Below, one piece after another: positions 25,698 to 34,184 of a DNA stretch of 44,831 bases. A program made the position numbers and the translations under genes. The notes under the pieces were generated by a model. The model did not search any database. It saw nothing but the letters and a program-made list of their open reading frames with translations, and was not told the origin of the DNA. Each line of letters begins with the position of its first letter. The first letter of the stretch is position 1. Source of the stretch: CAZJHX01 sp964545715 (lineage in GTDB: Bacteria; Myxococcota_A; UBA9042; GCA-2863065); the NCBI GenBank assembly GCA_964545715.1, contig CAZJHX010000087.1, forward strand, positions 1 through 44,831, written 5' to 3'.

Positions 25698-28600
25698 ATG
25701 AACGATCGGCCGAGATGGGCTCTTCTCGGTGCGGCACTGCTCGTGGCGGCGTGCACCTCAGAGTCCGATACAGGAGGTCAGGCCGACGCTCCCGCCGCAG
25801 ACGATGCGGTGGTGAGTGCGGATGCTGACATGGACGTCGACAACACCACCGACGCTGCGGACGTGGAAGCCGCGGACCTGCTCGACGTGGTGGTGCCCCC
25901 GCCGGACAAGGGCGAGGACGCGGGCATGCCCCCCAGCGAGTGGTTCAGCTGTGCGCCCTGCACGGCGTCGGAGGACTGTGACGGCGGTACGCAGTGTCTG
26001 GCCATCGACGGGTACTCCTTTTGTCTGCTGCCGTGCGAGCAGGGAGGCGCGGTGTGTGCCGATGGGCTCGCTTGCCGGGATACCGGGGACGGGCTGTTCT
26101 GCACGCCTCCGGATGACGCGCTGTGTGACTGCGCCGAGCATCACGAGGGCCGGTCCGGACAGTGCGCCAACGAGGGCTGTGACGGGGCGTTTGCCTGTGA
26201 AGACGGCGCGCTGACGGCGTGTGACGCGGCGGCGCCCAAGGTCGAGGTGTGCAACGGCGTGGACGATGACTGCGATGGCGCCGTAGACGAAGACGCCGAC
26301 GCGACCTGCGATGACGGTAGCATCTGTACGACGGACAGCTGCGGGGAGGCCGGCTGCGAGTATGCGCCGTCGCTGGACGGCTGCTTGATCGGGGTGAACT
26401 GCTTTGCCAAGGACTTTGTGTCACCCGTCAACCAGTGCATGAGCTGCAGGCCGGACATTGCGCCGGATGCCTGGAGTCCACTGCCCGACGCGACCCTGTG
26501 CAGCGATGGGACCGCGTGCACCGCGGACGACGCATGTGCGGCGGGGACATGCGTGCCGGGGCCGGTGCTGGAGTGCGGTGAGAGCAACCAGTGTACGTCG
26601 GTGGTCTGCGATCCGGTGCAAGGCTGCCTGGTCGAGCTGTTTGAGAACAAGCCGTGTAACGACGAGGACCTCTGCACGCTGGAGGACACGTGCCAGGCGG
26701 GGAACTGCGTGGGTGTGCCCAAGAAGTGCGACGACAGCCTGCCGTGCACACTGGACGAGTGCATCGAGGGCGTGTGCGATACGAGCACGTTGGAGCCCGA
26801 CACGTGCCACATTCTCAACGCCTGTTATGCGGGCGGTGCGACGCGCACCGGAGTGCCGTGCGAGGCCTGCCTGCCCGACGATGACGCGACGAGCTGGACG
26901 GTGTTGGGCGATGAGGCCTCGTGCGATGACAGCAACCCATGCACCGAGAACGGCGCCTGCACGGCGGGCGAGTGCGTCTCCAGCCTGGTGGACTGTGATG
27001 ACGGCAACCCGTGCACCTTCAATCAGTGCACGATCACCGGGTGCTTCTCGGCGCCGCTGAACAAGTTGGGCTGCGACGACGGCGATCTGTGCTCTGTTGA
27101 CGATGTCTGCGTGCTCGACACGTGCCTTGGGACGGGGGTGGAATGCGACGACGGCAGCGCGTGTACGGAGGACTCCTGCGACCCGGCGTCCGGCTGCGTT
27201 TTCAAGCCGCTGTCGGAGGGCGCGTGTGACGATGGAGACGCCTGCACCGAGAACGACGTGTGTGACGCCGGCGGCTGCGCGGGGACGACGATCGACTGCG
27301 GTGATGCGTATGACTGCACGACCGACACCTGCGTGGAGGGCGCGTGTGAAAGCCAGATCGACTCGGGCTTTTGCGTAATCGAGGCGGCGTGCGTCGCCGA
27401 GGACAGCGCCAATCCGGACAATGCGTGCCAGGCGTGTCTGCCGCAGGTCGATACCAGCGCCTACACCGACGTGGCGGCCGGCACCGCGTGTGACGATGGG
27501 ACGGCTTGTACGACCGGCGAGCAGTGCCAGGGCGGAGCGTGTCTGGGCGGCACGCCGGTTATATGCAGCGACGGTAACCCCTGTACCGACGAGGTGTGTG
27601 ACCCAGCCGACGGGTGTGTGTTCACCAACAATGACGCGTCTTGCAATGATGAGCTGTTCTGCACCGTGGGCGACGTGTGCGCCGGTGGCAGCTGCAGCGG
27701 GACGCCGCAGGATTGCTCTTCTCTGGACAGCGCGTGCTCCATCGGCACGTGCAGCGAGGAGGATGGCGCGTGTGTGGCGGCGCCCGTTGCGGACGACACC
27801 ATCTGCGACGACGCCAACGTCTGCTCGGCACCGGACCTGTGCAAGGGCGGCGCGTGCGTCGGGACGCCGCTTTCCGGATGTTGCGCGCTGGATCTCGACT
27901 GCAATGACGGCAACCCGTGCACGGCGGACTCGTGCGTAGTTGGCACCGGGACGTGTGTCAACGACAGCGGTGTGCTGGACGGGACCACGTGCGACGACGG
28001 ATCTGCCTGCTCGACGGGCGACACGTGCGGCGGTGGGGAATGCGCCGGCACGCCGCTTGTGTGCGTCGCGGATGAGTGCAACACCGCGTCCTGCAGCGAG
28101 AGCGTCGGTGGGTGTGTCGTCCAGGCGGACCCGGATGGGGCCGCGTGCGCTGAGGATGGCCAGCCGTGCACCAGCGACTTCTGCAAGTCGGGCGCATGTG
28201 TGCACCCACCGAATGCGGCGCAATGCGACGACGGGGTGGCGTGCACGTTCAACGACAGGTGCGCCGACGGGGTGTGCGCGGGCACGGGCTACGTGTGCGA
28301 TGACAAGCTGAAGTGCACGGACGACTTCTGCGACGGCAAGGGCTTCTGCATCGAGGTGATCCACGCGGATGCCTGCCGCATCGCCAACGCGTGCGTCGAC
28401 GCGGGGCAGGGCAATCCCGGGAACGCGTGCGAGGTGTGTGATCCGTCGAAGGACCAGGAGGCATGGAGCGACCTTGGCGACGGGGCAGGGTGTCCGGACG
28501 ACGGCAACGTGTGCACGGACGACGTGTGTGGGGCCGGGGCATGCACGCATCCGCCGAATGCAAACGCCTGCGACGACGGCGATCTCTGCACCGAGTTGGA

Positions 28601-31136
28601 TGTGTGCGCAGCCGGCGCCTGCGCAGGGAAGGCCTTTAAGTGCGATGACACGATCGCCTGCACCGACAACGTGTGCGATGGGGTCGGCGGGTGCTCGTAT
28701 CCGGTGACTGCCGGGCTGTGCCTGATCGGTGGCCAGTGTTACGCCGATCAACAGTCGGCGCCGTCGGGGTTCTGTCAGTACTGTGATGTCGCCGCGGCCA
28801 ACACGAGCTGGACCCACCGGGCGACTGGCACCGACTGCGACGACGCGAGCGCCTGTACACAGCTGGACAAGTGCCAGAGCGGGACCTGCATCGGGGCGCC
28901 GATCCCGTGCAACGACGAGAAGGCGTGTACGGACGACTCGTGTGATCCGGCGACGGGCTGCGTGTATACGCCGAATACGAACAGCTGCGAGGACGGCGAC
29001 TTCTGTACGGTGAGCGACACCTGCGCGGGTGGGGCGTGCATCGGCGTGCCGCGCGACTGCATCAGCGCGGCTGATGCGTGCAACCTCGGCGTATGCGACG
29101 AGGCGCTGGACGCGTGCGTGCCGTCACCCAAGGCCAACAGCACGCCGTGTGATGACGGGGTGACGTGCACCGGGCCGGACACCTGCACGGACGGGTCTTG
29201 CACGGGGCCGGTGAAGATCAAGTGCTGCACGGTTGACTCGGACTGCGACGACGGCAATGGGTGCACCGCGGACTCCTGCGACGTGGGCGCCGAGACCTGC
29301 GTCTTCAACCCGGTCCCGCTGGAGGGCGCCGGCTGCGACGACGGCAAATTCTGCACGCCGACGGACACGTGCACCGCGGGCATCTGTACGGGCCCGCCGC
29401 GTGACTGCTCGCTCTTTGGGGACGAGTGCAACGACGGCGTCTGCAACGAGGCGGCGGACGCGTGCGAGCAGTCGCCGGCCAACGAGGGCGCCGCATGTCC
29501 AGCGGATGCGAACGACTGTACCGACGACGTCTGCCAGGGCGGCACCTGCGCGCATCCGAACAACACGGCGGCGTGCAACGACGGTGACCTGTGTACGTTC
29601 AACGACACGTGCAACGCCGGCAGCTGCGGCGGCACGCCGAACCCGTGCGAGGACAAGCTGGACTGCACGGTGGATGCGTGCAACGGCGTGGGTGGGTGCA
29701 CCTTCACCCCGACGGCAGGCACGTGCGCGATCGGCGGCGTCTGCTACGACAAGGGCGACACGAATCCCGGCAACCAGTGTCAGGTTTGCGACCCGTCCTC
29801 GCCGGGCGCGTGGACCAACAAGGCGAACGCGACCCCGTGCAGTGACGGCGATCCGTGCACGTCCGGCGAGGCCTGCTCGGGCGGTGCTTGTGTCGGCGGC
29901 TCGGGCACGTGCGACCCGTGCGACAGCAAGCTGGCCGGCGAGACGTGTGACGACAGCGACGCATCGACCGTGGGCGACATCTGCTTGAAGGGCAAGTGCG
30001 CCGGGTTCACCATCCATCAAGGGTATCCGTCGGGCGCCGGCGTCAGCCCCTACCTGAGGCACGTGATGTGGACCGCGGATGCCTTCCATGCGACCGGCGG
30101 CGACGGCGAGACCGGCAACGGGCGCGCGTGGGCGGCATCCCTGGGCACCGACGGGTCCGTGAATGTGATCGCCTCCACAAAGAAGAACGGGCAGCGTATG
30201 GTCGCCATCGCCGATCGGATGGTGGTGACCAACAAGGCGACCTTCTATCGATACACGTCAGGCTCGTGGGGCGCCGCCACCACCTTGACCGAGAAGCTCA
30301 AGGCCCTGCCGACCAACAACGGCACCGCCATGGCGGCTTGGGGCCTGGTCGACGGCGATAAATACGTCTATTGGATCGCAGGTCGAAACGGGGATGCCTG
30401 GATCGCCATGTGCGGGGTTGGCACGGGCAGCTTGAGTGAGGATGCGATCTCGTGCTCATCGCAGGGTACGAACTTCAACCTGTTCCCCAAGGAGACGCCG
30501 CGGGCGATGCACGGGCTGGGGTCGTTGAGCGGGGCCGACGCGGCGCGGGCATATCTGTCGTCCGATGAGCCGGCCGCCAATGGGACCCACTACAACGACG
30601 TGGTCTCGCGGCAGGGCGTAAACGGCAGCCTCTGGTGGGCCGATTTTACCGATCAGTCGAACAACGAGATGGTTGGCCGGGATGTCTTTGCGCGTGCGAC
30701 GAACAACGTCTGGGTCGGTGGCTCAGGTGGACTACTGCGCGCCCGCACCAGCAGCTGGAGCGGGTGGACGTACGTGGGCGGCAGCCTCAGTGATCAGTAC
30801 AACCAGGACGTCAACGGCATCTGGGTGGACAGCGAGGTGGTGTTGTTGGCCGTCACGGATCAGCAAGGCGGCAGCAACGTGGCTCTGAAGCTCATCTCGC
30901 ACCCGATGTCCACGAACCATCTCTCGAGCAGCAACTGGCACGAGCAGATAATGCTGGATCCCCCCGCGGTCCAGGCGTGTTCGGGGGGTGGCTGCGTCGA
31001 CGCCAAGTTCCAGCCCGCTCGCAGTGGACAGCTGTTGGACGTGTGGTCAAAGGACGGCGTTGTCATGATGACGGGCTGGACGTACGACCAGTCCAAGGGC
31101 GGCACCAGAACCCTAGTGATGGTGCGCGACCCGTAA
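25698..31136 (+). CDS. giant Cys-repeat lipoprotein (Dicty_CTDC-like)
   Basis: 1812 residues from the ATG at 25698. The signal ends in lipobox LVAAC (Cys18), followed by an Asp/Ala linker. A MopE-type metal-binding motif, CNGVDDDCDGAVDED, occurs near residue 185. About 1,250 residues of cysteine repeats follow, of the type CDDG-x-x-CT-x-D-x-C...GC, alternating with CxAGxCxGTxxxC units, as in the slime-mould extracellular matrix family. The C-terminal about 375 residues (from GFTIHQGYPSG, near 1436) are cysteine-poor, rich in Trp, Gly and Asn, with repeated blades suggesting a beta-propeller. It is probably a long rigid surface fibre with a terminal binding domain; the function is inferred. 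It ends 66 bp before the sequence gap. Confidence 0.9.
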   Translation: MNDRPRWALLGAALLVAACTSESDTGGQADAPAADDAVVSADADMDVDNTTDAADVEAADLLDVVVPPPDKGEDAGMPPSEWFSCAPCTASEDCDGGTQCLAIDGYSFCLLPCEQGGAVCADGLACRDTGDGLFCTPPDDALCDCAEHHEGRSGQCANEGCDGAFACEDGALTACDAAAPKVEVCNGVDDDCDGAVDEDADATCDDGSICTTDSCGEAGCEYAPSLDGCLIGVNCFAKDFVSPVNQCMSCRPDIAPDAWSPLPDATLCSDGTACTADDACAAGTCVPGPVLECGESNQCTSVVCDPVQGCLVELFENKPCNDEDLCTLEDTCQAGNCVGVPKKCDDSLPCTLDECIEGVCDTSTLEPDTCHILNACYAGGATRTGVPCEACLPDDDATSWTVLGDEASCDDSNPCTENGACTAGECVSSLVDCDDGNPCTFNQCTITGCFSAPLNKLGCDDGDLCSVDDVCVLDTCLGTGVECDDGSACTEDSCDPASGCVFKPLSEGACDDGDACTENDVCDAGGCAGTTIDCGDAYDCTTDTCVEGACESQIDSGFCVIEAACVAEDSANPDNACQACLPQVDTSAYTDVAAGTACDDGTACTTGEQCQGGACLGGTPVICSDGNPCTDEVCDPADGCVFTNNDASCNDELFCTVGDVCAGGSCSGTPQDCSSLDSACSIGTCSEEDGACVAAPVADDTICDDANVCSAPDLCKGGACVGTPLSGCCALDLDCNDGNPCTADSCVVGTGTCVNDSGVLDGTTCDDGSACSTGDTCGGGECAGTPLVCVADECNTASCSESVGGCVVQADPDGAACAEDGQPCTSDFCKSGACVHPPNAAQCDDGVACTFNDRCADGVCAGTGYVCDDKLKCTDDFCDGKGFCIEVIHADACRIANACVDAGQGNPGNACEVCDPSKDQEAWSDLGDGAGCPDDGNVCTDDVCGAGACTHPPNANACDDGDLCTELDVCAAGACAGKAFKCDDTIACTDNVCDGVGGCSYPVTAGLCLIGGQCYADQQSAPSGFCQYCDVAAANTSWTHRATGTDCDDASACTQLDKCQSGTCIGAPIPCNDEKACTDDSCDPATGCVYTPNTNSCEDGDFCTVSDTCAGGACIGVPRDCISAADACNLGVCDEALDACVPSPKANSTPCDDGVTCTGPDTCTDGSCTGPVKIKCCTVDSDCDDGNGCTADSCDVGAETCVFNPVPLEGAGCDDGKFCTPTDTCTAGICTGPPRDCSLFGDECNDGVCNEAADACEQSPANEGAACPADANDCTDDVCQGGTCAHPNNTAACNDGDLCTFNDTCNAGSCGGTPNPCEDKLDCTVDACNGVGGCTFTPTAGTCAIGGVCYDKGDTNPGNQCQVCDPSSPGAWTNKANATPCSDGDPCTSGEACSGGACVGGSGTCDPCDSKLAGETCDDSDASTVGDICLKGKCAGFTIHQGYPSGAGVSPYLRHVMWTADAFHATGGDGETGNGRAWAASLGTDGSVNVIASTKKNGQRMVAIADRMVVTNKATFYRYTSGSWGAATTLTEKLKALPTNNGTAMAAWGLVDGDKYVYWIAGRNGDAWIAMCGVGTGSLSEDAISCSSQGTNFNLFPKETPRAMHGLGSLSGADAARAYLSSDEPAANGTHYNDVVSRQGVNGSLWWADFTDQSNNEMVGRDVFARATNNVWVGGSGGLLRARTSSWSGWTYVGGSLSDQYNQDVNGIWVDSEVVLLAVTDQQGGSNVALKLISHPMSTNHLSSSNWHEQIMLDPPAVQACSGGGCVDAKFQPARSGQLLDVWSKDGVVMMTGWTYDQSKGGTRTLVMVRDP

Positions 31137-31274
31137 CGGGGCTAGAGGTGACCGGGGGGGAATTGGGCCCAACGCCAACAACACCCACCACCCCCCCCAC
31201 ACNNNNNNNNNNGCGGCTGGGGCCGCCCCCCTTAAGGGGGCACGTGGTCAGGGGTCCCAATTGGCACCAGCCAC
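31137..31274. other. scaffold gap with hairpin-rich flanks
   Basis: Ten Ns at 31203-31212 mark an assembly join of unknown true size. The left flank is homopolymer-rich (G-run near 31151, C-run near 31191). The right flank has a GCGGC-TGGG-GCCGC hairpin (31213-31226) followed by the palindrome CCCCCTTAAGGGGG (31227-31240). No gene is visible here. Gene order across this point rests on scaffolding only. Confidence 0.9.
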
Positions 31275-32378
31275 CTAGACCACGCTCTCGCGGTCCCGAT
31301 GGATCCACATCACACCGCCGGTCCACAACTTGGGGATCAACTCGTTGACGCCCTCATCGATCGCCAGTTTGCGCTCGGCGGCGGTGATAGGAATGAGCCA
31401 CAGCTGATTGATGGGATCGCCGTGGTAGGGCTCGAACGGGATCTCGGGGGCTCCGGGTGGCTCGGAGACCAGCAGTCCTGCCGGGAACTCCGTGCCGGAC
31501 TCGCCTACCGGGATGCCGAGAATCGGCACCGTATGGCCCCTGTCCAGCCACACGTGGTGCTGCCAGGGGAACGCTGACAGGCGGCTGAGCACCGTCAGCA
31601 GGTCGTCCAGCTCACCGGCAAACCCCGGCGCCAGGGCCAGGCCGATCTCGATGCGGCGGACGCGGCCTGGATCTTCGTAGAAGCGCTGGACCTGCGGCTG
31701 AGGGCGAATGCTGACACCGCCGGTCATCAGCGCCACCGACCCGGGACTGGGGACGCGCACCAGGAACTTGGGCGGCCAGCGGTTGCCGTCGATCGAGTAG
31801 TACTGGGTGTGCTTAGCCGACAGGCCGCTCTCGATGGCCGCGATCAGGTTGCGCTGAAGCGGCGTCCAGGCGTCATCGTTCTCCCACTCGGTCCAGAAGG
31901 CCTCGGCCGCGCGCACGTGGCCCAGCGTCGGGTTGTTGGGCCGGTCGGGCCCCAGAGGCCACGCAAACGGCGTCTTCTCCAGGCACACCTTGGCGTATCC
32001 GGCGCAGTCCTGCAGGCCGGCCCAGGGCGGAATGACCGCGATGACCACACCCTCTTCCAGCAGCGCCACAGCGTCACCCTCGGGAAACCAGATGGTCGAC
32101 AGCGTCTCGGGATCCAGGCTCGGCATGCCCGCCGGGTAGGCGCACGCCGAGAACGGCAGCACAGGTGCACGACCCGCCGACTGCCAGTTGGGGTCCAGCT
32201 CCATGGTCGCCGGTCCCAGGTTGCGAACCCAACAGCTCTTGGTCGTAAACTCGGACCGCTCCGACCCGACGAGATGCAGATAGATGGTGCGACCATCGTC
32301 CTCGACGACCGCCATCAGGCTGCCGCTCGGCGAAATATCCTCGAGCAGGATCTTGCTCTGATCGTCTATGTGGCCCAC
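31275..32378 (-). CDS. SUFU-domain protein
   Basis: A 367-residue protein whose C-terminal half (about residues 190-360) matches the bacterial Suppressor-of-fused (SUFU) domain: RIEIGLALAPGF, HHVWLDRGHTVP, then INQLWLIPITAAERKLAIDEG and NELIPKLW. The N-terminal half (SPSGSLMAVVEDDGRTIYLHLVG) is unassigned. Bacterial SUFU domains are often immunity proteins of polymorphic toxins, but no toxin is next to it here, although the gap at 31203 is close. The GTG start at 32378 is followed by MGHIDDQSK. GGAGG is 14 nt upstream and TATAAG 8 nt upstream, so initiation mode is unclear. It is divergent from the SecD-like gene. Confidence 0.8.
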   Translation of the reverse strand: MGHIDDQSKILLEDISPSGSLMAVVEDDGRTIYLHLVGSERSEFTTKSCWVRNLGPATMELDPNWQSAGRAPVLPFSACAYPAGMPSLDPETLSTIWFPEGDAVALLEEGVVIAVIPPWAGLQDCAGYAKVCLEKTPFAWPLGPDRPNNPTLGHVRAAEAFWTEWENDDAWTPLQRNLIAAIESGLSAKHTQYYSIDGNRWPPKFLVRVPSPGSVALMTGGVSIRPQPQVQRFYEDPGRVRRIEIGLALAPGFAGELDDLLTVLSRLSAFPWQHHVWLDRGHTVPILGIPVGESGTEFPAGLLVSEPPGAPEIPFEPYHGDPINQLWLIPITAAERKLAIDEGVNELIPKLWTGGVMWIHRDRESVV

Positions 32379-32424
32379 TTGATTGGCTTATACCTCCAAA
32401 TCCGCCGTCGCGCACGATGTTCGG

Positions 32425-32430
32425 TATAGT
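32425..32430 (+). promoter_or_regulatory. -10 element for leaderless SecD-like lipoprotein mRNA
   Basis: TATAGT lies 5 nt before GTG 32436, with no Shine-Dalgarno sequence. It is the same hexamer as at 16702 and (minus strand) 23319-23324. Confidence 0.5.
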
Positions 32431-32435
32431 TTGGC

Positions 32436-33398
32436 GTGCGCACGCTTCTGCTAATACTGCTGATCACGCTGCTGACCGCCACCGCCTGCAAAGAGGCTAA
32501 ACAGTCGCAGTCGCCCGCACCGACCGCCGTCAAGGTCGACAAGCCGGCGAACACCGGGTTTGTCGAGCTCGCCATCGGTGTCGATAACGCCGACGACCGG
32601 GCCGCCGCCATGAACGTCATGCGCCGCCGCGTCCAAACCCTGACCGACAGTGGCCTGCTCCCCGACGCCGAGCCTCTCGTCCGCCTGAACGGCGACGGCC
32701 ACATCGTCGTCCGCCTTACGCTGCCGGGCGGCACCGCCTGCGACGGCCCACAGTTGACCCGTTGGCAGACGCTGCTTGGTCGCGGCATGACCCGCACCGG
32801 CCAGCTCAGCTTCCATCGCGTCGTCGTATTGGACGGCCCGCCCCGCGACGCCCTGCGCAATGCAGCCCGCACTCTGCCAGGCGTCACCAGCGCCGAGCAC
32901 AACCACCTCGGTGGCCTCACCCTGAAAGGCGCTGACTTCGCTGCCGTCGCGCGTCGCCTGGCCGGCCTGCCGGTACCCCCAAAAACCGAGGCCGTCGCCC
33001 AACGCAACGATGCGCCCGTTATCTGGGTTTTGGACCGCACCCCCATCATCACCGGCCCCGACATAGCTAAGGTCCAAATGGTGATGGACGACTACACCAA
33101 CCGCCCGGCCGTGTCCCTGGACTTCACCAAGGACGGCGGCACGCGCTTCGGCACCGCCACCGAGTCCCTCGTCAACAAAGCCATCGCCATCGTCTTCGAG
33201 GGCGAGGTCACCTCCGCCCCCGTCGTCAACGAGCCCATCAAAGGCGGCCGAGCCCGCATCGATCTCGGCACCGGCGCCGGCGGACCCCAGCAAGCGCTGG
33301 CCGAGGCCAACGAGCTGGTCGCAGTCCTCTCCGCCGGCCCATTGGTGACCAGGGCCAACGTCTTGGAGGCTTCCGGCGTCTGTCCCATCGTCGACTGA
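32436..33398 (+). CDS. stand-alone SecD-like periplasmic lipoprotein
   Basis: A 320-residue lipoprotein (signal LLLILLITLLTATAC, Cys18). The N-terminal part resembles the SecD P1 base: NADDRAAAMNVMRRRVQTLTDSG, then HIVVRL. The C-terminal part (about residues 220-310) resembles the P1 head and end: AVSLDFTKDGGTRFG, then AIVFEGEVTSAPVVNEPI and ALAEANELVAVLSAGPL. In real SecD this region is followed by six RND transmembrane segments, which are absent. It may bind exported substrates or have taken up a separate envelope role. Translocase function is unlikely without the membrane part. Confidence 0.85.
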   Translation: MRTLLLILLITLLTATACKEAKQSQSPAPTAVKVDKPANTGFVELAIGVDNADDRAAAMNVMRRRVQTLTDSGLLPDAEPLVRLNGDGHIVVRLTLPGGTACDGPQLTRWQTLLGRGMTRTGQLSFHRVVVLDGPPRDALRNAARTLPGVTSAEHNHLGGLTLKGADFAAVARRLAGLPVPPKTEAVAQRNDAPVIWVLDRTPIITGPDIAKVQMVMDDYTNRPAVSLDFTKDGGTRFGTATESLVNKAIAIVFEGEVTSAPVVNEPIKGGRARIDLGTGAGGPQQALAEANELVAVLSAGPLVTRANVLEASGVCPIVD

Positions 33399-33455
33399 CG
33401 CCACGACACAGCCGACTCCGCTATCATGCGCCGCCACTAAACACGGAGGCGCAAA

Positions 33456-34184
33456 ATGCACGGCCTGGTCCTCGCCCTCACAGCAGCAACCCTGTCCGCC
33501 CCGCCAGCGACATTGTCGGTCCAAGGCGCCCTCACCAACGCAGGCGGCGTCGTCGACGGCACCTACGCGGTAAACATCGCACTCTACCCGCAAGAAGCCG
33601 GCGGTGACGCCTTCTTCACCCAGAGCGCCTCGCTGGAGGTCGTTGCCGGTGTCTTCTCAACCGTCTTGAACGGCATGGACCCCACCGACTTCGCCAAACC
33701 CGGCGACGTCTGGGTCGGCGTCACAGTCGGAACCGAGCCCGAGCTGCCCCGCACTCGCATCGCCTCCGCGCCCTTTGCCCTGGCGTCCCAGAGCGCCGCC
33801 GGCCTCAGCTGCTCAGGCTGCCTGACCCTGGCGCACCTCTCCGGCGAAGGCTGCGCGCAAGGCCAGCTACCCCGCTGGAACGGCAAGGCTTGGAAATGCG
33901 GCGACAACGTCAAGCTCAACGGCAGCCTGACCGCGGCCTCCGCCGACATCGCAAAGGTCGGCATCGGCTCCACGTCAGTCGAGGAGCTGACCGTCAAAGG
34001 CATGATCCGTGTCGAGGGTCACACCTCCGGCGACACCGCCATGATCCAGCTCGTGCCCACATACACGGCCGGCGTCTGCGACGTCACGCGCAACGGCGCG
34101 CTGACTGTCGAACAATCAAACTATGGCACCCTCCTTTGCCTCTGCGGCCGCATCGCCGGGTCGATCCCCGGCGCCCACATCTAA
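33456..34184 (+). CDS. secreted tail-fibre/'PYA' domain-like protein
   Basis: A 242-residue protein with a short signal peptide (to about residue 16). The N-terminal domain is of a widely seen secreted type: LSVQGALTNAGGVVDGTYAVN, VAGVFSTVLNG, then LPRTRIASAPFALASQSA (the L-PR-x-x-x-x-S-x-PYA pattern). A Cys-rich spacer and a short repetitive segment (GSLTAASADIAKVGIGSTSVEEL) follow. The end CDVTRNGALTVEQSNYGTLLCLC leads to TAA at 34182. The frame continues in phase for 18 more codons containing WIEV, which normally closes this type of domain, to TGA at 34239-34241. A Shine-Dalgarno sequence (GGAGG) precedes the ATG. The 3' end overlaps the convergent regulator gene by 69 bp. Confidence 0.75.
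   Translation: MHGLVLALTAATLSAPPATLSVQGALTNAGGVVDGTYAVNIALYPQEAGGDAFFTQSASLEVVAGVFSTVLNGMDPTDFAKPGDVWVGVTVGTEPELPRTRIASAPFALASQSAAGLSCSGCLTLAHLSGEGCAQGQLPRWNGKAWKCGDNVKLNGSLTAASADIAKVGIGSTSVEELTVKGMIRVEGHTSGDTAMIQLVPTYTAGVCDVTRNGALTVEQSNYGTLLCLCGRIAGSIPGAHI

Noticed and set aside
26421..28817. Long minus-strand ORF (798 codons) opposite the giant lipoprotein
   Set aside because: It is the antisense shadow of a GC-rich cysteine-repeat gene: it has a repetitive Arg/Ala/Val composition, no domains, and spans only part of a clearly coding plus-strand gene.
25900..29990. Regular short repeats resembling a CRISPR-like array
   Set aside because: The periodicity comes from protein-level cysteine repeats. 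DNA units are not identical, lack spacers of constant length, and lie in one open frame.
31151..31240. Inverted similarity of AATTGGG(A/C)CC across the gap, as possible mobile element ends
   Set aside because: Short and imperfect, with no transposase or target duplication, and located in low-quality gap flanks.
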